Made by a program: the position numbers and the translations under genes. From assembly GCA_023389175.1 (NCBI GenBank), contig JAEWEW010000172.1, positions 1-6,598 of the forward strand: DNA of 6,598 nt, written 5' to 3'. Positions 1 to 5,932 of the stretch are shown one piece after another; position 1 is the stretch's first letter, and each line of letters starts with the position of its first letter. Source of the stretch: Pseudomonadota bacterium. GTDB lineage: Bacteria; Pseudomonadota; Gammaproteobacteria; Burkholderiales; Burkholderiaceae_E. A model generated the notes under the pieces. It was not told the origin of the DNA. It saw nothing but the letters and a program-made list of their open reading frames with translations, and made no database searches.

Positions 1-120
1 GGACTCGAGCGCGGCCGGCTTCCTGGGCACCCTGGATCGCGTTGTCCTGGCCTTGGCCTTGGCCGCCTCGCGAAGGTCGAGCAGGGTGGCCGGACGGGTG
101 GGCGGCTTGGGAAGGGGCAT
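1..120 (-). CDS. N-terminal fragment of a protein, possibly PhoH family (runs off the window)
   Basis: An ATG at 120 opens a minus-strand frame of 40 codons that is still open at base 1. The peptide begins MPLPKPPTRPATLLDLREAA and continues as a basic, Lys/Arg/Ala/Pro-rich stretch with no recognisable domain yet. Third codon positions are mostly G or C, as in the real genes here. The start lies 9 bp after the bcp stop on the same strand, so it is probably co-transcribed with bcp. No strong ribosome binding site is visible, only GAGCTGAG-like bases overlapping the end of bcp. From memory, betaproteobacterial bcp genes are often followed by a PhoH-family (PIN plus PhoH ATPase) gene whose N-terminus starts in a similar MPLP-style way before the PIN domain. 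That naming is inference from context, since the conserved domains lie outside the window. Confidence 0.5.
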   Translation of the reverse strand, partial: MPLPKPPTRPATLLDLREAAKAKARTTRSRVPRKPAALES

Positions 121-129
121 CGGGATCGC

Positions 130-594
130 TCAGCTCACGTGGGAGAGTACTTCGGCGGCATGGCCGGGCACCTTCACGCCGCGCCACTCGCGGGAAAGCT
201 TGCCGGTCTCGTCGATCACGAAGGTGGAGCGCTCGATGCCCCGCACCTGCCGTCCGTACATGTTCTTCATCTTCATCACGCCGAAGGCCTCGCACAATGC
301 CTCGTCCGGATCCGAGATGAGCTCGAAGGGATAGCCCTGCTTGGCCTTGAAGCTGGCATGCGACTTCAGGCTGTCACGCGAAACGCCGAAGACCTCGGCG
401 CCCGCTGCCCGGAACCGGTCGTGCAGGGCGGCGAAATCGCCGCCCTCGGTAGTGCAGCCGGGGGTGTTGTCCTTCGGATAGAAGTAGAGCACCACCTTGC
501 GGCCACGCAGGCCGGACAGCGTCACCGGACCGGCGGTGGATTCGGCGGTGAAGTCGGCAACCGGCGCACCGACCTTCGGCAATGGCTTGCTCAA
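130..594 (-). CDS. bcp: Bcp/PrxQ-type thioredoxin-dependent peroxiredoxin
   Basis: A cytoplasmic thiol peroxidase that reduces hydrogen peroxide and organic hydroperoxides, as known for the Bcp/PrxQ family. At 154 residues it matches the usual length (E. coli Bcp is 156). Visible motifs are the N-terminal VGAPVADFTAES strand, the active-site stretch YFYPKDNTPGCTTEGGDF (residues 37-54) with peroxidatic Cys47 and supporting Thr44, and Arg122 in the GIERSTFVID segment. The resolving Cys that E. coli Bcp has five residues after the peroxidatic Cys is Gly here. The only other Cys is Cys101 in DEALCEAFGV. I chose the TTG start at 594 because AAGGAG lies 7 bp upstream (602-607) and it gives the family-typical N-terminus SKPLPKVGAPV. 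The GTG at 636 would add 14 unusual residues without a ribosome binding site. It lies 61 bp downstream of the DUF498 gene and 9 bp before the next minus-strand gene. Confidence 0.95.
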   Translation of the reverse strand: MSKPLPKVGAPVADFTAESTAGPVTLSGLRGRKVVLYFYPKDNTPGCTTEGGDFAALHDRFRAAGAEVFGVSRDSLKSHASFKAKQGYPFELISDPDEALCEAFGVMKMKNMYGRQVRGIERSTFVIDETGKLSREWRGVKVPGHAAEVLSHVS

Positions 595-601
595 CGGGAG
601 G

Positions 602-607
602 CTCCTT
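602..607 (-). promoter_or_regulatory. Ribosome binding site of bcp
   Basis: The minus strand reads AAGGAG here, 7 bp before the TTG at 594-592. It is the strongest Shine-Dalgarno match near any start in the window. It falls inside the frame of the longer GTG-started version, so it decides the start in favour of TTG. Confidence 0.8.
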
Positions 608-655
608 CTTGGTGTCGCGCCGCGGGCGGCAGGCACGATGCCGGCACGCGCCGCA

Positions 656-1027
656 TCAACCGGGCAGCAGCACGGCCAGCACCCGCCGGCCCTCGCTCTT
701 GAGGATGTTGAAGGTGCGGCAGGCGGCGAAGGAATCCATCACCTCCACGCCGACACCGGCGCGCGCAAGCGGCGCCGTGAGGCGCGGATGCGGCATGCGA
801 TGGGTCGGACCGGTGCCGAACAGCACCACCTCGGCCTGGAGCGGCAGCAGCGCCTCGAAATCGCCCGCCGCAAGCGCCTCGTAGTCGCCCACCTGCCAGC
901 TCCGGACCTCGCCCTCGGGCATCAGCAGCAGCGGTCCCTCGTGCCGGATCCGGTTGATCTCGACATAGCCGGGGCCGTAGGCCGTCACGGTGTTGAGGGC
1001 TGAGCTCTGGTCGGAGTGCAGTTTCAT
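656..1027 (-). CDS. Mth938/Xcc1710-like domain protein (DUF498)
   Basis: A 123-residue soluble protein covering the whole single-domain family length. The family signature is clear. There is an N-terminal segment with a YGPGYVEIN turn (residues 17-25), then LLLMPEGEVRSW (33-44), then the core VVLFGTGPTHRMPHP (67-81) and the C-terminal VEVMDSFAACRTFNILKSEG (94-113). The GTG..HRMPHP and AACRT.NIL motifs are diagnostic of the Mth938/Xcc1710 fold, the same superfamily as the mitochondrial complex I assembly factor NDUFAF3. The bacterial function is not established. A link to respiratory complex assembly is only an inference from that homology. The ATG at 1027 is the first plausible start and gives the standard N-terminus. 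The ribosome binding site is weak. It is the first gene of a leftward group with bcp and is transcribed divergently from alaA. Confidence 0.9.
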   Translation of the reverse strand: MKLHSDQSSALNTVTAYGPGYVEINRIRHEGPLLLMPEGEVRSWQVGDYEALAAGDFEALLPLQAEVVLFGTGPTHRMPHPRLTAPLARAGVGVEVMDSFAACRTFNILKSEGRRVLAVLLPG

Positions 1028-1189
1028 GTGATGCTGTCGATGGTCCGCCGCGACGGCGGCGGCTGGCCGGGGGGGCCGGGCGCCACTCGGGCGGACCGTC
1101 CGGACGAACAGTGTCCCGCAGGTGCATCAACGGTGCCCGGGCAGCGCCAGGCGCGGCAGCAAGCCGTTGAATCTACGGTACATTATCCC

Positions 1190-1210
1190 GGGTATTCGAT
1201 CATCGAACCC
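1190..1210. promoter_or_regulatory. Imperfect palindrome, candidate operator
   Basis: The arms TTCGAT (1195-1200) and ATCGAA (1202-1207) are perfect inverted repeats around a single central C at 1201. They are flanked by GGG (1190-1192) and CCC (1208-1210), which extends the symmetry to 21 bp with one slip. The element sits in the AT-richest part of the divergent spacer, 47 bp before the alaA start, where a repressor or activator site would be expected. I do not recognise a specific regulator for it. Confidence 0.3.
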
Positions 1211-1226
1211 GTATTTTAGCCCACCC

Positions 1227-1238
1227 GGGGCATGCCCC
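1227..1238. repeat. Perfect 12-bp palindrome in the alaA leader
   Basis: GGGGCATGCCCC reads the same on both strands. In RNA it could form four G-C pairs closed by a CAUG loop. It ends 18 bp before the alaA ATG and just before the weak GAAG ribosome binding site (1245-1248). It could be a protein site, a weak leader hairpin, or chance in GC-rich DNA. Confidence 0.3.
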
Positions 1239-1256
1239 CGATCCGAAGTCACTGAC

Positions 1257-2501
1257 ATGAAGCCGGTAGCCAAGTCCGCCAAGCTCGCCAACGTCTGCTA
1301 CGACATCCGCGGCCCGGTGATGTCCCGAGCCCGCCAGCTGGAGGACGAGGGCCATCGGATCATCAAGCTCAACATCGGCAACCTGGCGCCCTTCGGCTTC
1401 GACGCGCCGGACGAGGTCCGACAGGACGTGATCGCCAACCTGCCGGCCGCCTCGGGCTATTCGGACTCGAAGGGGCTGTTCGCGGCGCGCAAGGCGATCA
1501 TGCACTACACGCAGGTCAAGCGCATCGCCGGCGTCGGGCTGGACGACATCTTCGTCGGCAACGGCGTGAGCGAGCTGATCGTGATGGCGATGAACGGCCT
1601 GCTCGACGACGGCGACGAAGTGCTGATCCCGGCGCCGGACTACCCGCTCTGGACCGCGGCGGTGAGCCTCTCCGGCGGGCGGCCGGTCCACTACCACTGC
1701 GACGAGGGCGCCGGCTGGCTGCCGGACCTGGACGACATCCGCGCGAGCGTCACGCCGCGGACGAAGGCGATCGTCGTCATCAACCCCAACAACCCCACCG
1801 GGGCGCTCTATCCGGACGACCTGCTGAAGGGCATCGTGGAGATCGCGCGGCAGCACCAGCTGATCGTGTTCGCCGACGAGATCTACGACAAGATGCTCTA
1901 TGACGGCGGCCGCCACACGTCCATCGCCTCGCTTGCGGACGACGTCATGTTCATCACGATGAACGGGCTGTCGAAGAACTACCGGGCCTGCGGCTATCGC
2001 GCCGGCTGGATGGTGCTCTCCGGCGAGCGCCGCCATGCGGCCGACTACATCGACGGGCTCAACATCCTCGCGTCCATGCGGCTGTGCGCCAACGTGCCGG
2101 GCCAGTTCGCCATCCAGACCGCGCTGGGCGGCTACCAGAGCATCGACGACCTGGTCGCCCCGGGTGGGCGACTCGCGCGCCAGCGGGACCTCGCCTGGGA
2201 GATGCTCAACGCCATCCCCGGAGTGAGCTGCGTGAAGCCGGGGGCCGCGCTCTACCTGTTCCCGCGCCTGGACCCGCGGGTGTACCCGATCGTGGACGAC
2301 CAGCACTTCATCCTCGAGCTGCTGGAGGCGCAGAAGGTGCTGGTGGTGCAGGGTACCGGCTTCAACTGGCCGCACCCGGACCACCTGCGGCTGGTGTTCC
2401 TGCCCAACAGCGACGACCTGGTCGAGGCGTTCGGCCGGATCGAGCACTTCCTCGCGGACTATCGCCGCCGGCACGCCTCGCCGCCGATCCTGGCAGCTTG
2501 A
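1257..2501 (+). CDS. alaA: Glutamate-pyruvate aminotransferase (alanine biosynthesis)
   Basis: A cytoplasmic PLP-dependent class I/II aminotransferase that makes alanine from pyruvate and glutamate. The 414 residues align along the length of E. coli AlaA (405 residues) as I recall it, including the near-identical blocks NVCYDIRGP (12-20), LNIGN.APFGFDAPDE (38-53), IGNGVSELIV-like (100-109), APDYPLWTAAVSLS (126-139) and ASMRLCANVP (272-281). Active-site features visible are NPNNPTG (176-182, Asn179), FADEIYD (205-211, Asp207), GLSKNYR (237-243, PLP Lys240) and DHLRLV with the carboxylate-binding Arg378. The C-terminal tail after about 400 is a short unconserved extension. I chose the ATG at 1257 over upstream in-frame starts because homology begins there and GAAG lies 8 bp before it. 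It leads the rightward gene run. A 105-bp gap containing a palindromic repeat separates it from hom. Confidence 0.97.
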   Translation: MKPVAKSAKLANVCYDIRGPVMSRARQLEDEGHRIIKLNIGNLAPFGFDAPDEVRQDVIANLPAASGYSDSKGLFAARKAIMHYTQVKRIAGVGLDDIFVGNGVSELIVMAMNGLLDDGDEVLIPAPDYPLWTAAVSLSGGRPVHYHCDEGAGWLPDLDDIRASVTPRTKAIVVINPNNPTGALYPDDLLKGIVEIARQHQLIVFADEIYDKMLYDGGRHTSIASLADDVMFITMNGLSKNYRACGYRAGWMVLSGERRHAADYIDGLNILASMRLCANVPGQFAIQTALGGYQSIDDLVAPGGRLARQRDLAWEMLNAIPGVSCVKPGAALYLFPRLDPRVYPIVDDQHFILELLEAQKVLVVQGTGFNWPHPDHLRLVFLPNSDDLVEAFGRIEHFLADYRRRHASPPILAA

Positions 2502-2505
2502 TGAC

Positions 2506-2572
2506 GGCCCCGAAGCGGCCTTCGGCCGCCTCCCCCCACCGGGGGGTGCAGGCAGCGGCCGGGCGAAGCCCG
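2506..2572. repeat. GC-rich palindromic intergenic repeat, copy 1
   Basis: Almost all of the alaA-hom gap is taken up by consecutive inverted repeats. GCGGCC-TTC-GGCCGC lies at 2515-2529 (alternatively CCGAAG/CTTCGG, 2510-2525), CCCCCC-ACC-GGGGGG at 2532-2546, and CGGGC-GAA-GCCCG at 2560-2572. No T-run follows any stem, so these are not typical Rho-independent terminators. In order, the blocks CGGCCGCC, CTCCCC...GGGGG, CAGCG and GCGAAGC also occur in the element between mobB and moeA. That order is why I call both copies of one family. Small repeats of this general kind are common between genes in betaproteobacteria. Confidence 0.65.
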
Positions 2573-2585
2573 ATCGGCGCTTGCC

Positions 2586-2602
2586 CTCGCTTAACATGCG
2601 AG
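2586..2602 (+). other. Short hairpin just before the hom start
   Basis: CTCGC (2586-2590) and GCGAG (2598-2602) can pair around a 7-base TTAACAT loop, ending four bases before the hom ATG. The right arm contains the only purine-rich bases (GCGAG) that could serve as the hom ribosome binding site. If the stem forms, it could limit hom translation. The stem is short and may be chance. Confidence 0.25.
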
Positions 2603-2606
2603 TGAC

Positions 2607-3917
2607 ATGAAACCTATCCGAATTGGCCTGCTCGGGTACGGCACCGTCGGCAGCGGCGTCGCGGAGGTGCTGAAGGCGAACCGCGAAGAGATCCGTCGGC
2701 GCGCCGGGCGTGGCATCGAGGTGCGGCGGATCGCGGTGCGCAACGTGGCCCGGGTGCGCGCGCTCGTCGACGAGTCGGTGACGGTGACCGACGATCCCTA
2801 CGAGGTCGTGCTGGATCCGGAGATCGACATCGTCGCCGAGCTGATCGGCGGCACCGAGATCGCCCGCGACCTGGTGCTGGAGGCGGTGGCCCAGCGCAAG
2901 CATGTCGTGACGGCCAACAAGGCGCTGCTCGCGATCCACGGCAACGAGGTGTTCGCGGCAGCCAGCCGGCAGAACGTGATCGTCGCCTTCGAGGCGGCCG
3001 TGGCCGGCGGCATCCCGATCATCAAGGCGCTGCGCGAGGGCCTCACCGCCAACCGCATCGAGTGGGTGGTCGGCATCATCAACGGCACCACCAACTACAT
3101 CCTCTCGGAGATGCGGGACAAGGGCCTCTCCTTCGAGGAGGTGCTCGCCGCCGCGCAGGCGCTCGGCTATGCCGAGGCCGATCCCACCTTCGACATCGAG
3201 GGGGTGGATGCGGCCCACAAGCTCGCGATTCTCGCTGCCATCGCCTTCGGCATACCGGTGCAGTTCGCCCGGACCTACGTGCAGGGCATCTCCGGGCTCG
3301 CGCGCGAGGACATTGTCTGGGCGGAGAAGCTGGGCTACCGGATCAAGCTCCTTGGCATCGCGCGCCGGCGCAGCGCCGGCATCGAGCTGCGGGTCCATCC
3401 GACGCTGATTCCGGCGCGGCGCATCCTCGCCAACGTCGAGGGTGCGATGAACGCGGTGCTGGTGAAGGGCGACGTGGTGGGGCACACCATGTACTTCGGC
3501 AAGGGCGCGGGCAAGGAGCCGACCGCGAGTGCCGTGATCGCGGACCTGGTGGACGTGACACGGATGCTGACTTCCGACCCCGGGAACCGGGTGCCTCACC
3601 TGGCCTTCCAGCCGGACGCCCTGTCCGACGTGCCGATCCTGCCGGCCGGCCAGATTCAGACGTCGTACTACCTGCGCATGCGGGTACGCGACGAGCCGGG
3701 GGTGCTCGCCGACATCACCCGCATCCTCGCGGACGGCCGCGTCTCGATCGACGCCATGCAGCAGCGCGAGCCGGACGAAGGCGAGGGCAGCACCGACATC
3801 ATCGTGCTGACGCACCAGACCTACGAGCACCGCATCGACACCGCGATCGCCCGGATCGAGGCGCTGCCGACCGTGCTTTCGGCGGTGACCCGCCTGCGCG
3901 TGGAACAATTGGACTGA
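2607..3917 (+). CDS. hom: Homoserine dehydrogenase
   Basis: Reduces aspartate 4-semialdehyde to homoserine with NAD(P)H, the branch point towards threonine and methionine. The 436-residue protein is the monofunctional form, with no aspartokinase domain. In order it shows an N-terminal Rossmann domain with GYGTVG (10-15), the catalytic/cofactor loop VVTANKALL (100-108, Lys105), and the substrate domain with GIINGTTNYILSEM (156-169). The stretch EADPTFDIEGVDAAHK (190-205) follows; its Glu190, Asp201 and Lys205 have the spacing of the yeast catalytic residues Glu208, Asp219 and Lys223. A C-terminal ACT domain runs from about 354 to 432 (RVRDEPGVLADIT, 359-371), the part that binds threonine for feedback inhibition in this family. 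The ATG gives the family-standard N-terminus MKPIRIGLLGYGTVG. The ribosome binding site is weak (GCGAG). thrC follows after 33 bp and uses the product two steps later. Confidence 0.98.
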   Translation: MKPIRIGLLGYGTVGSGVAEVLKANREEIRRRAGRGIEVRRIAVRNVARVRALVDESVTVTDDPYEVVLDPEIDIVAELIGGTEIARDLVLEAVAQRKHVVTANKALLAIHGNEVFAAASRQNVIVAFEAAVAGGIPIIKALREGLTANRIEWVVGIINGTTNYILSEMRDKGLSFEEVLAAAQALGYAEADPTFDIEGVDAAHKLAILAAIAFGIPVQFARTYVQGISGLAREDIVWAEKLGYRIKLLGIARRRSAGIELRVHPTLIPARRILANVEGAMNAVLVKGDVVGHTMYFGKGAGKEPTASAVIADLVDVTRMLTSDPGNRVPHLAFQPDALSDVPILPAGQIQTSYYLRMRVRDEPGVLADITRILADGRVSIDAMQQREPDEGEGSTDIIVLTHQTYEHRIDTAIARIEALPTVLSAVTRLRVEQLD

Positions 3918-3950
3918 TTGGCTCACAGGTTCTGAGGATTGCTCTTTCGG

Positions 3951-5375
3951 ATGCGCTACGTCTCGACCCGCGGCGGCATGGAGCCGCTGCCCTTCACCCG
4001 GATCCTGCTCGGCGGCCTGGCCCCCGACGGCGGGTTGGTCGTGCCCGAAGCCGTCCCGCAGGTCGATGCCGCGACGTTGCAGTCCTGGCGCGGGCTCTCC
4101 TACGCCGGGCTCGCCGAGGCGATCCTGGGCCTCTACTGCGACGACATCCCGCCCGAGGACCTGCGGGCGATGGTGCGGGACACCTACCGCGCGGAGGTCT
4201 TCGGCAGCGAGGAGATCACCCCGGTCACGCGGCTCGAGGACGGCGGCGATGGGGCAGGACCGCTCTACCTGCAGCACCTGTCCAACGGCCCGACGCTCGC
4301 GTTCAAGGACCTGGCGATGCAGCTGCTCGGCCGCCTCTTCGAGCACGTGCTGGTGCGCGAGGACCGCTGGCTCAACGTGCTCGGCGCCACGTCCGGCGAT
4401 ACCGGCAGCGCCGCCGAGTACGCGATGAGGGGACGGCGCAACCTGCGGGTGTTCATGCTCTCGCCGGACGGCCGGATGAGCCGGTTCCAGCGCGCGCAGA
4501 TGTACAGCCTGCTCGACCCCAACATCTTCAACATCGCGGTCGCGGGCGTCTTCGACGACTGCCAGGACCTGGTGAAGGCGATCTCCTCGGACCTGCGCTT
4601 CAAGGAGCGGCACCGCATCGGGACGGTGAACTCGATCAACTGGGCCCGGGTGGTGGCGCAGGTGGTGTACTACTTCAAGGGCTACTTCGCCGCCACGTCG
4701 TCGAACGAGGAACGGGTCGCCTTCACAGTGCCGACCGGCAACTTCGGCAACGTCCTGGCAGGGCACATCGCGCGGCTGATGGGACTGCCGATCGCCCGCC
4801 TGGTGGTCGCGACCAACGAGAACGACGTGCTCGACGAGTTCTTCCGCACCGGCCGCTATCGCATCCGGCGCACCGACCAGACCCGCGAGACCAGCAGTCC
4901 GTCCATGGACATCTCGAAGGCGTCGAACTTCGAGCGCTTCGTCTTCGACCTGCTGGACCGGGACGCCGACCGGGTCGCCTCGCTCTGGCAGATGATCGCC
5001 GCGCATGGCGAGTTCGATCTCGGCGGCACGCGCGAGTTCCATCGCGCCGGTGCCTGGGGCTTTCGCTCCGGCTCGAGCACGCATGCCGAGCGGATCGCCA
5101 CCATCCGGCACTGGCGCGACCGGGTCGGGTTGGTGGTGGACACGCACACCGCCGACGGGCTCACCGTGGCCCAGCGGTACCGGGAGCCCGGCATGCCGAT
5201 GGTCTGCCTGGAAACCGCCCAGCCGGCCAAGTTTGCCGAGGCGATCCGCGAGGCCATCGGCGAGGAGCCGTCGCCGCCGGCCGCCTATCGCGGACTCGAG
5301 TCGCGAGTGCAGCGCTACACCCTGATGCCGGCCGACGCGGGCCTGCTCAAGCGCTACATCGCGGCGCGGACCTGA
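3951..5375 (+). CDS. thrC: Threonine synthase
   Basis: PLP enzyme of the last threonine step, converting O-phosphohomoserine to threonine and phosphate. At 474 residues it is the longer class-2 (yeast/E. coli-like) form. Visible features are the N-terminal MRYVSTRGG, SNGPTLAFKD (111-120) with the PLP-binding Lys119, LGATSGDTGSAAE (144-156), NSINWARV (227-234) and the PLP-phosphate loop PTGNFGN (261-267). DISKASNFERF (320-330) and DTHTADG (397-403) follow. I chose the ATG at 3951 because the family begins there. TGAGGA (3933-3938) is the likely ribosome binding site, though its 12-bp spacing is long. A TTG at 3939 would add four residues but overlaps that site directly. It follows hom by 33 bp and is followed by mobB after 8 bp. 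The homoserine kinase acting between Hom and ThrC is not in this window. Confidence 0.98.
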   Translation: MRYVSTRGGMEPLPFTRILLGGLAPDGGLVVPEAVPQVDAATLQSWRGLSYAGLAEAILGLYCDDIPPEDLRAMVRDTYRAEVFGSEEITPVTRLEDGGDGAGPLYLQHLSNGPTLAFKDLAMQLLGRLFEHVLVREDRWLNVLGATSGDTGSAAEYAMRGRRNLRVFMLSPDGRMSRFQRAQMYSLLDPNIFNIAVAGVFDDCQDLVKAISSDLRFKERHRIGTVNSINWARVVAQVVYYFKGYFAATSSNEERVAFTVPTGNFGNVLAGHIARLMGLPIARLVVATNENDVLDEFFRTGRYRIRRTDQTRETSSPSMDISKASNFERFVFDLLDRDADRVASLWQMIAAHGEFDLGGTREFHRAGAWGFRSGSSTHAERIATIRHWRDRVGLVVDTHTADGLTVAQRYREPGMPMVCLETAQPAKFAEAIREAIGEEPSPPAAYRGLESRVQRYTLMPADAGLLKRYIAART

Positions 5376-5383
5376 GCGCCGAC

Positions 5384-5932
5384 GTGGACCCTGCCCAGCG
5401 CCCGGGCGGCCGGAAGGTGTTCGGCTTCGCCGGCTACTCCGGCTCCGGGAAGACGACGCTCATCGAGAAGCTGATCCCGCGGCTGGTCACTCGCGGCCTC
5501 AGGATCTCGCTGATCAAGCATGCGCACCATTCCTTCGATATCGACCAGCCCGGCAAGGATTCCTGGCGCCATCGCCAGGCCGGCGCGGCCGAGGTGCTGC
5601 TCACGTCGCGCCACCGCTGGGCGCTGATGCACGAGCTTCGCGACGAGCCGGAACCCGGGCTCGACCGCCAGCTTCTCCTGCTCTCGCCCTGCGACCTGAT
5701 CCTGGTCGAGGGCTACAAGACGGCCGACATTCCGAAGCTCGAAGTCCACCGACCAAGCACGGGCAAACCGTTGCTGCACCCGAACGACCCTGCTATCGTG
5801 GCCGTAGCCTGCGACGAGCCGGTTGCCTCGCCCTTGCCGGTGCTGGCCCTGGACGATGTCGACGGCATCGCGGCCTTCATCATGCGACATTGCCGCCTGC
5901 TCCAGGCGGGTACGGAGGAAACGCGAGGATGA
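5384..5932 (+). CDS. mobB: Molybdopterin-guanine dinucleotide biosynthesis adaptor MobB
   Basis: A small GTP-binding protein that in E. coli assists MobA in attaching GMP to molybdopterin to form the MGD form of the cofactor. The 182 residues fit the family (E. coli MobB is 175). It shows the Walker A loop GYSGSGKTT (17-25), the signature LIKHAHHSFDIDQPGKDSWRHRQAGA (43-68), DLILVEGYK (104-112) and PKLEVHR (117-123). No in-frame ATG lies near the start of homology. GTG at 5384, 8 bp after the thrC stop, is the best choice. A GTG at 5417 would begin right at the first conserved strand, and CTG 5372 would overlap thrC. The ribosome binding site is poor, so translational coupling to thrC is likely. 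mobA is not visible here and must lie elsewhere or downstream. The TGA stop lies in the first arm of a palindromic repeat. Confidence 0.93.
   Translation: MDPAQRPGGRKVFGFAGYSGSGKTTLIEKLIPRLVTRGLRISLIKHAHHSFDIDQPGKDSWRHRQAGAAEVLLTSRHRWALMHELRDEPEPGLDRQLLLLSPCDLILVEGYKTADIPKLEVHRPSTGKPLLHPNDPAIVAVACDEPVASPLPVLALDDVDGIAAFIMRHCRLLQAGTEETRG

Larger units (their letters stand above)
1028..1256. promoter_or_regulatory. Divergent intergenic region between the DUF498 gene and alaA
   Basis: These 229 bp must hold the start signals for both the leftward and the rightward gene groups. Most of it is GC-rich, but about 1166-1219 is clearly richer in A and T, as expected of a promoter. The best single element is GATAAT on the minus strand (1187-1182), one base off TATAAT, but no good -35 box sits at normal spacing. 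On the plus strand TTGAAT (1167-1172) resembles a -35 box, without a convincing -10 box after it. On the leftward side, CCGCCG/CGGCGG (1045-1050 and 1054-1059) can form a 6-bp hairpin with a CGA loop in the leader of the DUF498 gene. A 7-G run lies at 1069-1075. I see no supported gene in this stretch. The region assignment follows from gene orientation, but individual boxes are tentative. Confidence 0.5.

Noticed and set aside
139..1003. Open frames on the plus strand across bcp and the DUF498 gene (139-702, 497-1003)
   Set aside because: They are antisense to two recognised genes and show no family motifs. They are typical GC-rich shadows.
1069..1080. G-rich tract as a G-quadruplex
   Set aside because: There is one 7-G run plus a few short G pairs, not four regular tracts, and such runs are expected in DNA this GC-rich.
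591..1130. A 179-codon minus-strand frame overlapping the DUF498 gene and the start of bcp
   Set aside because: Its composition is Arg/Ala/Pro-rich with no recognisable motif, while the overlapping 656-1027 frame has clear DUF498 signatures.
1167..1196. A sigma-70 promoter for alaA with TTGAAT as the -35 box
   Set aside because: The -35 candidate matches only four of six positions and the 17-18 bp spacing leads to GGGTAT or GGTATT, poor -10 boxes. I kept it only as a remark on the region.
1122..1256. A 45-residue N-terminal extension of AlaA from ATG 1122
   Set aside because: It would translate through the probable promoter and both palindromes. Homology to AlaA begins right at the ATG at 1257.
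2515..2572. The stems after alaA as a Rho-independent terminator
   Set aside because: No T-run follows any stem and hom continues on the same strand. A repeat is a better description, although partial attenuation cannot be excluded.
1200..5147. A 1,315-codon open frame on the minus strand opposite alaA, hom and thrC
   Set aside because: It is exactly in register opposite three clearly real genes and exists because they avoid TTA, CTA and TCA. The product is a His/Asp/Arg/Val-rich mirror composition with no domain, and it crosses the intergenic repeat.
3062..5932. A 956-codon plus-strand frame ending with the mobB sequence, which could look like a fusion protein
   Set aside because: Only the last 182 residues are MobB. 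The rest is an Arg/Ala/Gly/His-rich alternative frame of hom and thrC, both of which have strong family matches in their own frame.
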